Below are positions 44,929 to 56,080 of a stretch of 64,000 nucleotides of DNA, one piece after another (position 1 is the first letter of the stretch; each line of letters begins with the position of its first letter). The DNA is taken from positions 248,001 through 312,000 of the forward strand of contig NW_006917103.1 of the NCBI RefSeq assembly GCF_000516985.1, read 5' to 3'. The notes beneath the pieces are model-generated. The model did no database searches. It saw only the letters and a program-made list of their open reading frames with translations, and was not told the origin of the DNA. Position numbers and translations under genes: made by a program. This stretch comes from Pestalotiopsis fici W106-1. Taxonomy: Eukaryota > Ascomycota > Sordariomycetes > Amphisphaeriales > Sporocadaceae.

Positions 44929-45996
44929 ATGTTTTCAAAACTGATTTATGTAAGCCTGATCAAGGCTCTGATGCTGCGCCCAGTTATAGCTCAGAGCTCA
45001 GAGCAGCATCCCTCGCTCCCAACATGGAGGTGCACTACCTCGGGCGGCTGCGTGCAACAAAACACTTCTGTCGTTCTAGACAAGGATTCCAAGTATGCTC
45101 AAGGAACTGCAGGCTCGAGGACAGCGGCAGACTATGCGGCCATGGGCGTCTCAACCTCGGGCAACGCCGTGACTCTATACCACTACGTCAAATCGGGCAG
45201 CACGCTCAACCCAGCTTCTCCTCGCATCTACTTGCAAGATGCTGACAACAAATACGTTATGATGAACCTCCTCAATCAGGAGTTATCCGTAGACGTTGAC
45301 TTTTCGGCCGTTCCCTGTGGGGAGAATGGAGCTTTTTACCTCTCCGAGATGAAGGCCGACGGTGGCGGTTCCTCTGGCGGTGCCGGAGCCGGTCAGGGCT
45401 ACTGCGACGCTCAATGCCAGGGCTACTGTTGCAGTGAAATGGACGTCCTCGAGGCCAACGCCAAGGCGACGGCCATGACGCCGCACCCGTGCAGCGGAAA
45501 TAATTGCGACAAGAGCGGATGCGGGTACAATCCCTACGCAAGTGGCCAGCACAGCCTTTGGGCCACTGGCGGCACCGTCGACACGAGCAAGCCGTTCACG
45601 GTGGTGACGCAGTTTGCGGGCAGCAGTACATTGACGCAAATTACGCGCCTCTATATTCAGAATGGCAAGCAAGTCAATGGTGGAACCATCTCCAGCTGCA
45701 ACGATGGCACCGGTGGGCTTGCAGGTATGGGACAAGCCTTGGGCCGAGGCAGTAAGTCGTACAAGTCCGCTCAAGGCCGCAACGCGTGAAGATTGCTGAC
45801 AAGAACCACAGTGGTCCTGGCCATGAGCATCTGGAATGATGCCGCGCAGCAAATGGCATGGCTAGACGCCGGCAGCAACGGCCCTTGCAATGTTGCAGAC
45901 AGCACACCTGCGTACATTCAGTCTAACCATCCTGATACACATGTCGTCTTTTCCAATATTCGCTGGGGCGACATTGGGTCGACTACTAAAAACTAA
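44929..45996 (+). CDS. secreted GH7 endoglucanase-type enzyme, shortened
   Basis: Two exons: 44929-45751 and 45812-45996, giving 335 aa. GH7 enzymes cut beta-1,4-glucan with retention. The catalytic triad is visible in [11 protein letters not shown]: Glu170 (nucleophile), Asp172 and Glu175 (acid/base). The ending [14 protein letters not shown] and the sequence around [12 protein letters not shown] are of the endoglucanase (Cel7B) type rather than cellobiohydrolase. A signal peptide covers about residues 1-21, and there is no linker or CBM1. Catalytic domains of the family are usually about 370-400 aa. Here a segment after VVLDKDSK that normally carries four cysteines and an aromatic binding residue is missing, and the loop between GYCDAQC and GYCCSEMD is about 13 residues shorter. 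The frame is intact, so this looks like a natural loop-deleted variant. A missed intron does not explain it. Confidence 0.88.
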
Positions 45997-46642
45997 AAAT
46001 GCGCGTTTGTTATGTCTATCCCCCGTAAAAGAAATTTGCGATGGCGATGGAAAAGTGATCCCAATCACCTCGATCATGCAAATACACGTTTATGCGTTTC
46101 ATCATGTATGTCGTGCGAGGAAGATCATTCAAGAAGAGATCGGCATTTATGTACTGAGAATTCTGCACTTGCGGGTCTGGTTGTAGCATATCTTTCAAGC
46201 GTCCTCTGTTCCAAACGTACCAGCTCTTCATATACGTGCTGTCCTTTAACTGCATCTTTCCATGTTGATAGACAGGCCATGAGATTTTCGGTTCCATGCA
46301 TACCAACGTCAAGCCGGATCCAGGCAGGGCGGATGCGGCTGGCAACATGAGCTCCATATATTTCGTTTACCACTGGCTGTAAGGTGGCCGATACAATACT
46401 TATAACTACACCCGTACAGTATGTCCGAAATGGGAGGGTTGTACATCGTAGCATGTGGTACAAGCGACAGATTCAAGACTCTTTCATGTGTCGTCCTGTA
46501 CGACAGCTTTCAATGGCGCTTCTTGATTTTCCCCTTCTCTTCTTTTATATCTTCAGGAAGCAGGGTTCTCGCAATATCTACACCTAGTAATTTTCCAGGT
46601 TCGTTCTTCAGAATCTCCTGTGATATAGACTCGCCGCCAAAC
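45997..46642. other. intergenic spacer
   Basis: About 650 bp between GH7 and the SAT4-type gene. Overlapping frames are present on both strands with no domain. No gene supported. Confidence 0.45.
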
Positions 46643-47965
46643 ATGCAGACCAACGTGCTTTTGGGCCTACCATTAGCACTGACAGGCATCAGCATAATTA
46701 TGGTTTCTCTTCGCCTATATGTGCGCAGGGCCGGTAAACTTGGTTGGGAAGATTGGATAATGCTATTAGCACTGGTAAGTTTACAATCAGAATGATCCTG
46801 AAAGCCTCGCAGTCTCTCAACGATCCATGGAAAGTGGTTACAATCAAGGACATAAGACTGGGATTGAGAAATAGAATGTGAGACCGTATATGTGCTGACA
46901 CACAAATTTCCAAAGATATTCCAGGTCATCAGGCGGACGCTCGCAACATTATCAACGATGTACGAGCTTCGGAACGCGCCAACAGACCAGGAGTTTGATA
47001 TTGACTTTCAAAATGATCTCAAGTACAACTTTCTAAGCATTCCTTTCGAAGCGACAGTCTCGATCCTAGCGAGACTTTCCATTGTTATACTTTTGATCCG
47101 CCTATTTTCTGTGCATATCTGGTACCGACGGCTTTTGATCAGTCTCCTCGCTGTGGCATCTCTGCTCACTATCACTGTGGTGCCGGTCACATTCTTCCAG
47201 ATAAGCCCAGCCGAAGCGCTGTGGGAAGTGGATCTACCGTACGAACGTCGCTGGGGCCCAAATGTCTCAGTATACTGGGCCATTATCACTCAATGTTGGT
47301 ACTTTTCACACAAATCATAAAATGCTTGTGATAACTGACTCCTGCTCGAGCCGCCCACAGCCTTCTGGATCTAGCTTCTGTGATTATCCCCGTGCTTCTT
47401 TCTTGGAGATTGTGAGTATTGACCTATTCTTTGGTCCATTCAAATTGGCCCATCACATGATGTCATGATTTTCTCGTGTCTATGATTCCTAATTGGATGC
47501 AGAATGAAGCAGCCATCACAGAGGGTCGGGCTGTTGATAATTATAGTATTATGCTTGGTTGCCATGACCATGTCTGTACTAAGAACAGTTTGGATCATCG
47601 GGTGGAACTACGAGTACCTCGGCGACGGGACGTCCTCGAAAGTTTATAGCAGCAATGGCGTCCAGGCACTCGGTTTAGTAGAAGGCGATATGCTCATCAC
47701 TTTGGGCTGCATTGCGACGCTATGTGGTGCCATGAGATCAGGTTTTCAAAGGTTTCACTTATGGCTTTGTAAGAAGATGACAATGAGAAGAGAAAAGACG
47801 AGATCATCGACAATTCTTCCAAGCGACAAAGTCCCGAGGCTGTGTCTCGATCTGGATCTGGAATCATGTAACTTGGGCAATGCTCACCCACAGCGCCAAG
47901 TGGAAGTCTCTGCATTTGTCGTTCATGCCAAGACTGGCGGGGAACACTATGATCATGGACAATAA
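46643..47965 (+). CDS. SAT4/PTH11-type seven-helix membrane protein
   Basis: Four exons: 46643-46774, 46916-47298, 47361-47411 and 47503-47965, giving 342 aa. It belongs to the fungal rhodopsin-like integral membrane group (SAT4 family), whose PTH11-related members act as surface receptors in some plant pathogens. RLYVRRAGKLGWEDWIMLLA in exon 1 is the typical helix 1-2 junction. SIPFEATVSILARLSIVILL, LLDLASVIIPVLLSWRL and the MKQPSQRVGL loop follow in family order. The tail after the last helix is charged and cytosolic. The second helix is weak in this model, so the first intron (141 bp) may have another acceptor. No ligand is known. Confidence 0.78.
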
Positions 47966-48147
47966 AAGTCTGGCATCATACTTTTGACCTGGACTCTATT
48001 GTTATCTTGGCAGTTCCCAAAGCAAGCCAATTTCATTCCTCGCTTCTGCCTCGGGACGAGAACTGTATGATTGCGTTGTGTCCATTGGGAGCATGTCAGC
48101 AGTAGAGAATATCGGGATTAGCTAGCAACTCGTCTGATCCCCCCCCC
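47966..48147. other. spacer up to the assembly gap
   Basis: About 180 bp of AT-rich 3' flank ending in a run of C just before the gap. No gene. Confidence 0.5.
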
Positions 48148-48247
48148 NNNNNNNNNNNNNNNNNNNNNNNNNNNNNNNNNNNNNNNNNNNNNNNNNNNNN
48201 NNNNNNNNNNNNNNNNNNNNNNNNNNNNNNNNNNNNNNNNNNNNNNN
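48148..48247. other. assembly gap (100 N)
   Basis: Exactly 100 N, the conventional placeholder for a gap of unknown size, directly after an eight-base C run. Sequence on either side may be joined by scaffolding, so distance and continuity across it are uncertain. Confidence 0.98.
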
Positions 48248-48303
48248 ACTGCCACTATATTCAGCCTGAGTTTTCTGGTCATCATACTACCTGTACACTC
48301 GTC

Positions 48304-48693
48304 ATGTTCGAACAGCTTCAAATACGTCATGTCCCTGCACTGTTCGTGGCGACAACCATGACCTTTGGCGGTATCTGGTCGTTTTTCGACGCACGCAGAG
48401 CCATGCTTGAATTTGGTCTTCCGGACCGCATCGCCAGCACACCCGGCGCGGCCTCGGTCATGCTCATCAACAATGCCCGTACGACGGCGTTTGGTTTGTG
48501 CATGTACGCTTTTTACATCCGCGGACAGCTGGCCGCCTGCGACACCATCCTCGCCATCCTCGGCGCCTATGCTGGGCTGGTGGACAGCTATGTAGTTTGG
48601 ACAGAAGGAAATCCTCGCAAGGCCGTCTTTCGCCTTGTTAGCTCCGGTCTGCTTTCTGCTGCAGGCTTTGCCGGGCTGACTGCCGGTCGCTAA
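48304..48693 (+). CDS. DUF4267 small membrane protein
   Basis: One exon, 129 aa. It has four hydrophobic stretches, with helices around FVATTMTFGGIWSFF, LCMYAFYI, ILAILGAYAGLVDSYVVW and LLSAAGFAGLTAG. The INNARTTAFGL segment fits the DUF4267 family of small fungal membrane proteins. Function unknown. The start lies only 57 bp after the assembly gap, so the promoter is mostly missing. Confidence 0.75.
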   Translation: MFEQLQIRHVPALFVATTMTFGGIWSFFDARRAMLEFGLPDRIASTPGAASVMLINNARTTAFGLCMYAFYIRGQLAACDTILAILGAYAGLVDSYVVWTEGNPRKAVFRLVSSGLLSAAGFAGLTAGR

Positions 48694-49575
48694 GAGAGAG
48701 TGTGTGTCTATAGCGTCAAGAGCAATGTCTTCATGACTTGGCCACGATTCCAACACTTCTGGTGGTATGTATTCCATGTGATACCATGTGTTGATGAATG
48801 CTTATATGACATGCCCAGTGCTAACATGAACCAGATCAGAAGAAGAGGACCTATAAACGTGAAGCTAGTCAAGACGCTCGAACTAGAATAATCAATCCAT
48901 AAGTTGCTTATACTCTATATCATGAGGGTTGCGAGATCATAGTCAGATGCCATATCTCCATTTCTAGTAAGGACGTAGTGCGCAATGACCTTTCAGTCGT
49001 CCAAAGCTTGTCAAAGCCTCGAGGCAACGGGCACAGGCAAGATGTCCAAAGTCTTGATCAATGGCAGCCTTAACAAACATTACTGTGTACCTAGGTAGGT
49101 ACCCATCTAATCTAGCACTCCGGTGAATCCACCTTAGCTGTCAATGTTACCCTTTAGGCAGAGATTTTGGGGCATTCTGCAGGGGCTAGGGGCCGGAATG
49201 GTTACCTGGAATCGCCTAAAGGCCCCATCCGGGAACACGCGCAGGGGCCTAGCAGGTGGACTAGCGGGCCAAGCAAGCCTAGTTGCCTCTGGAGACGCTG
49301 TGCAGGTGCCTCTGTCGCATGACCATTACTTGTTGGCCGCTGCTTCCGTCATGATCAACAAGACTCTGTACCTGACTTGCGCAAGTCAGAGAACTTCCCA
49401 TTGATCCCATTCCTGTACCATCGTGACCATTCCCGTCTATCCGTTCCATTTCCATTTCGTATCGATATTTTCCTTCTTCACTGTACATCAGCTCGCCTTC
49501 TCATTGTTTTGCGTCTCGCTGCACCCAGCACAAACCCTCTTTGCACAACATTCCTGGTCCTGGCAAACTACAGCC
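48694..49575. other. intergenic with palindromic CCTAGGTAGGTA element
   Basis: About 880 bp upstream of the PX-SNARE gene. It contains GTACCTAGGTAGGTAC at 49088-49103 and a CT-rich leader just before the start codon. No gene seen. Confidence 0.5.
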
Positions 49576-50676
49576 ATGGCGCCGCCCGCCGAAATCTCGA
49601 TTCCATCGACGTCACTGCACACGCCGACTGACGGCTCGAAACCATACACACTCTACAACATCACACTGCGGCTGCCGTTGCGCACTTTTGTAGTGCAAAA
49701 GCGCTACTCCGAGTTTGCCAACCTTCACCAAAACCTCACGTCCCTAGCAGGCGCACCACCGCCGGCGCCGCTGCCTGGAAAGTCCTGGTTCAAATCCACC
49801 GTCAAATCCGCCGAGCTTACCGAGGACCGGAGGCGAGGTCTCGAGTCGTACCTGCGAGCCATAGCCGAGTCACTCGACCGCAGATGGAGGGATACCCCAG
49901 CATGGCGCCAATTTCTGCAGCTTCCTGGCATCAACAGCGCTGGTAACAGCGCCGCTTCGGTACGGGCTGGTGCTGGCTTTGGTATTCCCAACAAAGATGC
50001 TGCCAACGCAGCGGCCGCCCAAGACCCAGGCACCTGGCTTGACCTGCACAAAGAGATGAAGGGCGAATTACAAGAGGCCAGACGGTGCTTGGCGAGAAGG
50101 GATGGTGCGACTGACAACTCAGCGTCCCTTGAGGCGGGCGCCGCGGCAAAGCGTGCCATTGTCAAAGCTGGCGGCCTGTTGGTGGCACTGGGTGATGGCC
50201 TAAGAGCTATTCAAGATACCAAGAAACTGGGCGACGGCGAGATCAGGAGGCGGAAGGACCTTCTCTCGGCTGCTAAGGTTGACCGCGAGGACCTGGACAA
50301 GCTTGCCAATACGATTGCTGCATCAGCCAAAGCCGGCGCTGGTAAAGGAATGCCCTCGGCCGCCGACAAAGCTGCGCTCCTGGGGCATGCACCCAGGCAT
50401 GGAGGTCGCGTGCTCGGAGCGCCGCTGCCCGAGACGGAACGGACCAGGGAGCTGGATAATCAAGGGGTAGTGCAGCTACAACAACAAATGATGAAAGAGC
50501 AAGATGAGGACGTCGAAAGCCTAGCCAAAATCATACGAAGACAAAAAGAAATGGCACTCGAGATTAATCGCGAGGTTGAAGAGCAGACCTCGATGCTTGA
50601 CAATCTCAATAGCGATGCCGACCGGCTACAGACCAAGGCAGATATCGCAAAGAAACGCATCAAGAGCATTCGATGA
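49576..50676 (+). CDS. PX-domain SNARE, Vam7-like
   Basis: One exon, 366 aa. Vam7 is the soluble Qc-SNARE of the vacuole; its PX domain binds phosphatidylinositol 3-phosphate and its SNARE helix joins the complex for vacuole fusion. The N-terminal PX domain (about residues 5-115) contains VVQKRYSEFANLHQNL, which carries the conserved RY, and PPAPLPGKSWF as the proline-rich loop. A helical middle region follows. The C-terminus has a SNARE-type heptad helix of about 60 residues (DEDVESLAKIIRRQKEMALE onward). No transmembrane anchor follows it, as expected for Vam7. The ATG at 49576 has the strong context AGCCATGG. Confidence 0.88.
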   Translation: MAPPAEISIPSTSLHTPTDGSKPYTLYNITLRLPLRTFVVQKRYSEFANLHQNLTSLAGAPPPAPLPGKSWFKSTVKSAELTEDRRRGLESYLRAIAESLDRRWRDTPAWRQFLQLPGINSAGNSAASVRAGAGFGIPNKDAANAAAAQDPGTWLDLHKEMKGELQEARRCLARRDGATDNSASLEAGAAAKRAIVKAGGLLVALGDGLRAIQDTKKLGDGEIRRRKDLLSAAKVDREDLDKLANTIAASAKAGAGKGMPSAADKAALLGHAPRHGGRVLGAPLPETERTRELDNQGVVQLQQQMMKEQDEDVESLAKIIRRQKEMALEINREVEEQTSMLDNLNSDADRLQTKADIAKKRIKSIR

Positions 50677-50997
50677 CTGCACTTCACCCTTTTTCTTTTG
50701 GTCAAATCCATTCTGCTTGCTGCAGAGATGGTTGTCTGGTTAGTTGGGGTAAGTGGCGCAATATTGGGATGGTCTGCGTGGTGTTTGGAGGTTCTTCTAG
50801 CTCCGTTGCGCCTGGGGCAGAGTTTACTGTCCGGAGAACATGAATTTAGCACGATTGGCGACTGAAGCATATAATTTCGGACCTTGTTTTCAATAATGGC
50901 ATATTTTGATTAGGCAGATGATACCAATAGACGAGTCAATCAAGCCTTTGGGTTCGGCAACACTGTGTTACTGCCTTGAAAAGTGCATTGTGCGCAC
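50677..50997. other. convergent 3' spacer
   Basis: About 320 bp between the ends of the PX-SNARE and GMC genes. No frame of note. Confidence 0.5.
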
Positions 50998-52890
50998 TTA
51001 TATCTCTCCAATTATTATCGCCGCAGCTCGGTCGGCAAGCGCATATAGAGTCGCGGTGAGATGCCCACTGATTTGCAATGGTACTACTGACGCGTCAACG
51101 ACTCGCACATTGCGTGTGCCATAGACTCTGAGTTCGGAATCAACAACGCCCCCAAGCTCGCGCGACATCATGGCTGCCGAGGCCAGGGCGTGATGGTTCG
51201 GTGTCACTTGGCAATCATGAGTAATCTAGGATCATGTGTTTCGGGGATAGGGGATTCGTACCTTGGTCGACGAGTACATTGCGCCATTGTTCGTCCGTGG
51301 CGTTCCGAGGCAAGAGGGCGTCCCCGGGTAATAGAGCGGTGGTGATATTATTGCTCATAGGTTCTTGGAAGAAGAATGACTGTGCCACTCTACCTACACC
51401 CGTCATGACAGTGACATCAAAATCGGCAAGGAGATATTGGGGGTCGATGGCCGGGTCGTCAATGGCGTTTGCCGACTTAAGATGCACACTGCCACGTGAG
51501 AATGGTAGCAATGGCCACCAGACATTGGCGACGTAGCGATAGCCGTCCTGCTCGGCAAAGTTGGACAAGATTTCGCCTATAGTAACGTTGTGGTTAAATA
51601 TGAGATCGTGTTGGATCTCGAAAACCTCGAGTAATGCTTCTGCACTAATGATCCCGCCGTTCGCTGCAGAGATATCCGCTGCCCAGCTCGAGAGGTTGGC
51701 TTTAGTAGAAGCTGCTACGGCAGCTGTCTGCTCGCCAAAGGTGTCACGGGCGTTGATGAATAGTCCAAAGGGCACAATTGTACCCGTCGCATTTGGCACG
51801 TTTCCAGCATAGGCCACGACGCCCAAGGGCTGCTCAATCATGTTCTCGCCAACGCCTGGCAGATCAATCTTTGTTTCGATGCCGAGTTTCTGCAAACGTC
51901 TAAAATATAGATTAGTCGTGTGTGCTACCAATACAGTGCCATCTCAATGAGCTCTCAAACTTACTCAGGTTGGCCAATACCGGATGATTCCAGTATCAGG
52001 GGTGAGCGTAGAGCTCCTGCAGACAAGATGACTTCTTTATGAGCCTGTATTGTTATCGTTTCGCCGGCCGCAGTGAGATATTCGACGCCGGTCGCTTCGC
52101 AAACGTCCCCATCCTCGTTCCAAGTCAATCGCTTGACGGTTCCTTGTATAATCTTGAGGTTTGGACGTGACTCTACTGGTTGGATAAATGCTCGAGAAGC
52201 ATCTTCTCTAGTGTCGGCATCCCTATCCAGTGTCGACGGCCAGATGCTAATCCCCCGGATATCACCGCCATTGGCATCCTCATTCCAGGGAAAGCCGAGA
52301 CCTTCCCAGGTCTGCCGCCAAGTCTCGTGCAAACTTCCGTTTATGAGCTCATACGCATAGCCCGTCGCCAGCTCGCCGTCGAGACCATGAAAGTCGGGGT
52401 TCCAGCTTGCGCCAGCGTCGGTCTGCGCGGGCGTCGGCACTTCGAACCGTTCCACACCCTTGTAATGCGGCCACAGCGAGTCCCAGTTCCAGCCCTTGTT
52501 CCCTAGACTCTCCCACGCGTCAATCTCAGCTCGATCACCGCGAAGAAACGTCATTCCATTAATGGTGCTGGTGCCTCCCCACGCCTTGCCGGCGTGGTAT
52601 TGCATGCCACGACCGCCCAGACTGGCCTGCGGGGTGATGTTGTATGCCCAGTCAATGGGCGTGTTGAAAGCGCTCAAGAAGCCCAGGACCGAGGTGACGT
52701 TCGGGTTGGCCCGCTCGTCGAGGCCCGGCTCAATCACCAAAACGGACAGGTTCGGATCCGATGAGAGGCGGTTGGCCACCACCGAGCCACATGTCCCGGC
52801 TCCGGCGATGATGAAATCATATGTTTCTTGGCAATTGGCTGCCCAAACGAGGGCAGCCAGAAAGCCGCAATGAGTGTGTAGTCGCAGCAT
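50998..52890 (-). CDS. secreted GMC oxidoreductase (AA3-like)
   Basis: Three exons: 52890-51965, 51899-51262 and 51206-50998, giving 590 aa. GMC enzymes oxidise alcohols, aldehydes or sugars with FAD; many make H2O2. A signal peptide covers about residues 1-20. The FAD-binding motif IIAGAGTCGS is at about 27-36, followed by LVIEPG. The GMC signature 1 region is AWGGTSTINGM, and VILSAGALRSPLILESSGIG is signature 2. The catalytic histidine region is TPNHHALASAAMM (His526/527), and ISGHLTATLYALADRAA closes the FAD site. HHALA replaces the usual HPVGT, so the substrate class is uncertain. A TATA box lies 64 bp upstream. Confidence 0.93.
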
Positions 52891-54037
52891 GTCGTCGCTC
52901 GAATCTAGATTGCAGTACACATGTGGTTATGACGCCGTGTGCACAGTTGGTCGTTTTATAGCGCTACAAGTCAGCGACTGCACGGTAGAACCCTAATGCA
53001 GTCTGTTCGCCAACCAGCCAGACATGATGCCCACGGGCTGTAAGTCATATATACGCACTGCGGTGAGTGGCTGCTTATCGTCAAAGATGGCCATGGTTCA
53101 CACTGACGCTGGCTGTAAGCCGTCGACGGGACCGAGAAGAATCAATAACCGTCCTCGACTCTGCAGCATAGGGCCGATTGACATAGTCTTGTCGAATCCT
53201 TCAGAGCACTATTCCACCAATTATATACCTGCCCACCAAATACCCCAAATACTATTCCGTATTCCCACTGCCCTGTACATCAGCAGCCTCTCTCGCCAGC
53301 TTGCTTACCTACATACAGCACTGCATGGGACACCAGGGGGGCTCATTTGGGCCAATTCTAGTAGCGAGACCCAACTGGGACAGGGGAACCGGGAAGATAT
53401 GCGGGGGATTGCGATCGCCCGGCTGACTAGGCCCAAGACAGGAGAGCCGGTTGCTAGCTGCTGGGGGCCATCGGGATGACGAGGGTCTGCATTGTGCGTG
53501 CGGCTCGATCGTGTCCACATTTCTCGCATCGAATGCTGCATTGGAAGCCCTTTAGTGTAGACTCTAACAAGAAAAAAACTGCCTTGAAACCATTCATGAT
53601 GATCAACGTTGCATCGCCATTGCCTGTCTGTAACGGTCAAACATCCTACTGATTCAGTTCATTCTTTCTCTCCCAGCCAACCAAACGCCTTGGCCCCAAT
53701 CGTACGTTGTTGCACAACAGGCTTGTCGTTTGCTACATAACACGAGAAGCAGCCTCTTACCAAGACACTTTATTAGCACACACATCTCGTCATTAAGGGG
53801 GGTCTATCCACTGGGTCCAAATAAGCTCATCCGGCTCATGATTGGGCCGGCACCAAAGAACCGGGAGAAGGTCCCGCTTATCAATCACAGCCGGGTCTGG
53901 AAGAGAGAAAAATTATATATTAGTTGTCCACGAATACGTAACCAAACGAAACGCGATTCCCCTTTCCTCCCCCTCGACTTCTCTTCTTTCTTCTACCTCT
54001 GGAAGAAGGATGCTCACGTGTCCCGAACTCGTCCGTC
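52891..54037. promoter_or_regulatory. shared divergent promoter, GMC oxidoreductase / methyltransferase
   Basis: A 1.15-kb region between divergent genes. TATAAAA on the minus strand at 52954-52960 serves the GMC gene. An AT-rich TATATAT at about 53914-53920 lies 120 bp before the methyltransferase start. Open frames inside have no coding character. Confidence 0.5.
52954..52960 (-). promoter_or_regulatory. TATA box of the GMC oxidoreductase gene
   Basis: A perfect TATAAAA on the minus strand, 64-70 bp upstream of the start codon. Confidence 0.55.
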
Positions 54038-55074
54038 ATGGTCCGTGAGAAGCGCAGCTACGACATCACGGAACTGAGGGCGCAGATATACTGGGATCTG
54101 CCGTCAGATATTGGACCGATTCGCCAGCTGCTCGAGGATTATAGCGGCATACAGCCTAATGAGGTGGATGGACATATCCTTGCAATCGTAAGCAAGCCAC
54201 AGACGCAACTCCAACCAGGGCAGCGCTACGCATCGATCACTTCATCCCCAGGTCACGTGCCTGGTATGCGCAAGTCGTCGCATTTGCCGCCTCAACGCCT
54301 CTCCGCTATTGGCGGCGTTTCAATCACTTGTCTCGACAAAGTCGTGTGCTAACTGAAGTTTTACAGCGCGAGAAATTGTGGAGGATCAAGCCCTATGGCT
54401 GTATCGGGCGGTTCCGGTTCCTCCAGCTAGACTTTGCCCTGGACCCCCGGTACCAGCACGCGGTCAGCCTGCTCAAGAAGAGGTTCTCGAGCACAACATT
54501 CCTGGACCTGGGCTGCTGCGTCGGACAGGTCCTGCGACAGCTTGCACATGATGGCGTAGGGACGAACCGGTTGTTTGGCACCGATGTCGAACCACGGTTC
54601 ATGGAGGTGGGCTACGAACTCTTCAACGACCGCAAGAAGCTGCGGTCCATGTTCGTCGCGGGCGACATATTTGCCGAGGGCGAGAGCCCGGCGGCCGACC
54701 CGCTCCGCCTGCTCGACGGCAAGATGACGATTGTCCATGCCGCCAGTTTCTTTCACCTCTTTGGCTGGGAGGAGCAGGTCCGGGCGGCCAAGCGCGTGGT
54801 TCGACTTATGAAGCCACGGGATCAAAACGCCTTCATATTCGGGCGTCAAGTCGGCTGCGATGATCCTAGCACTCAGCTAGAAGGGACAAGATTCCTTCAC
54901 AATGCCGAATCGTGGCAGCGGCTATGGGACGTCGTGGGCGTAGAGACGGGAACTCGGTGGAGGACCGAGTTTGATATTATTCCCGACGATCCCAGTTCGG
55001 CTACCAAGGTGACCGACGACTCGAGCGAGATGGAGGGCATAAATAGGGTTCGTTTTGGTGTTTACAGGGTATAG
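54038..55074 (+). CDS. SAM-dependent methyltransferase, AusD-like
   Basis: Two exons: 54038-54187 and 54367-55074, with a 179-bp intron, giving 285 aa. The first exon (YDITELRAQIYWDLPSDIGP) and the start of the second (LWRIKPYGCIGRFRFLQLDF) match the layout of fungal methyltransferases from meroterpenoid clusters such as AusD. The SAM-binding motif I is FLDLGCCVGQVLRQL. An acidic post-I residue is in FGTDVEPRFM, and motif IV lies around IVHAASFFHLFGW. The protein is soluble. No polyketide synthase, NRPS or terpene cyclase is in the window, so a biosynthetic role is only a possibility. The neighbouring GMC oxidoreductase and OYE-like reductase are typical tailoring enzymes. Confidence 0.85.
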
Positions 55075-56080
55075 GCATAGACATTTCAGTGGCGCAACAG
55101 CAACAGCAGCATCATCAGCAATCAGCATGGCATGGCCGGGATTTGGGTTATCATGGGAAATTGTTTTCTCTTTCTTCTCTTCCTTTTTGAGTTTGTTGAA
55201 AGGAGGATAGTACCAAGTGCATACATGCTTGGTAACAATAACTATGGTGATTTTGACCTGCTTCAGTGACTTGCTGGCTGCCAACCATTGCGTGTAGCAT
55301 CGTGATCTGTCCAACATCAAGTGACATCCATGATTCTCTTAGATAATAGCCGCTCGTTGGCGCGACGAGAACAATTTAGGCTTTTCATTTCGGGGTTTTG
55401 TGCGGTCATACCTCGGCTTTCCCCCGATTCGTGCTAGATGGTTTGACTTTTTCTTCCCGCAGCTCGTTTTTTTTTTTTTTACCCCTAGCTTGATAGACTT
55501 GTGTCTGGGATCTGCGGGAAGAATTTTAGCACTACCTCGATAGGAAAGAGTAGGTATAGACCATCGGCACTTCAGGGTTGGTTCTTGCTAGTTTCAGCGA
55601 ACCAGACTTGTCTCAATGAAAGTCGAAGGGTACAGCTAGTCGGACGGGAGACGACCGTTAACAACCTGTATCGTAGGTGGTAGGTATCTTGGCGACTTTT
55701 CACAGGAATTTGTGGTGTCGTCTTGTGTAGGCCTTCGGAATAGTTCGCTTGATATATGCGGAAGCGTCCTATTTCCAGTTGCTGCATCCTTTCAACCTCT
55801 GATCACGCGATCGTCTATCCTTGCTCAAAGCATTTCTCCTTTCGGGATTCTAGCCTTCTGACGATGTCATTTGTGTACCCTCTAAATATCGCAATACCAT
55901 GTTATTAGTCGATCCCAAAATGTAATATACACTGTTCTAGGAAAATGATGGTATCCAACTACAAATATATGCTCTGTCTATATGCACCCGCATAAGCCTC
56001 AAGCTAATGGTATTTCCAAATATACAATGGTCTATTCCCCACGCTCAATACAAATCAAACAATTCAAATATCACTTCTCT
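55075..56080. other. convergent intergenic region
   Basis: About 1 kb with a poly-T run near 55469. No supported gene. It holds the 3' ends of the methyltransferase and OYE-like genes. Confidence 0.5.
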
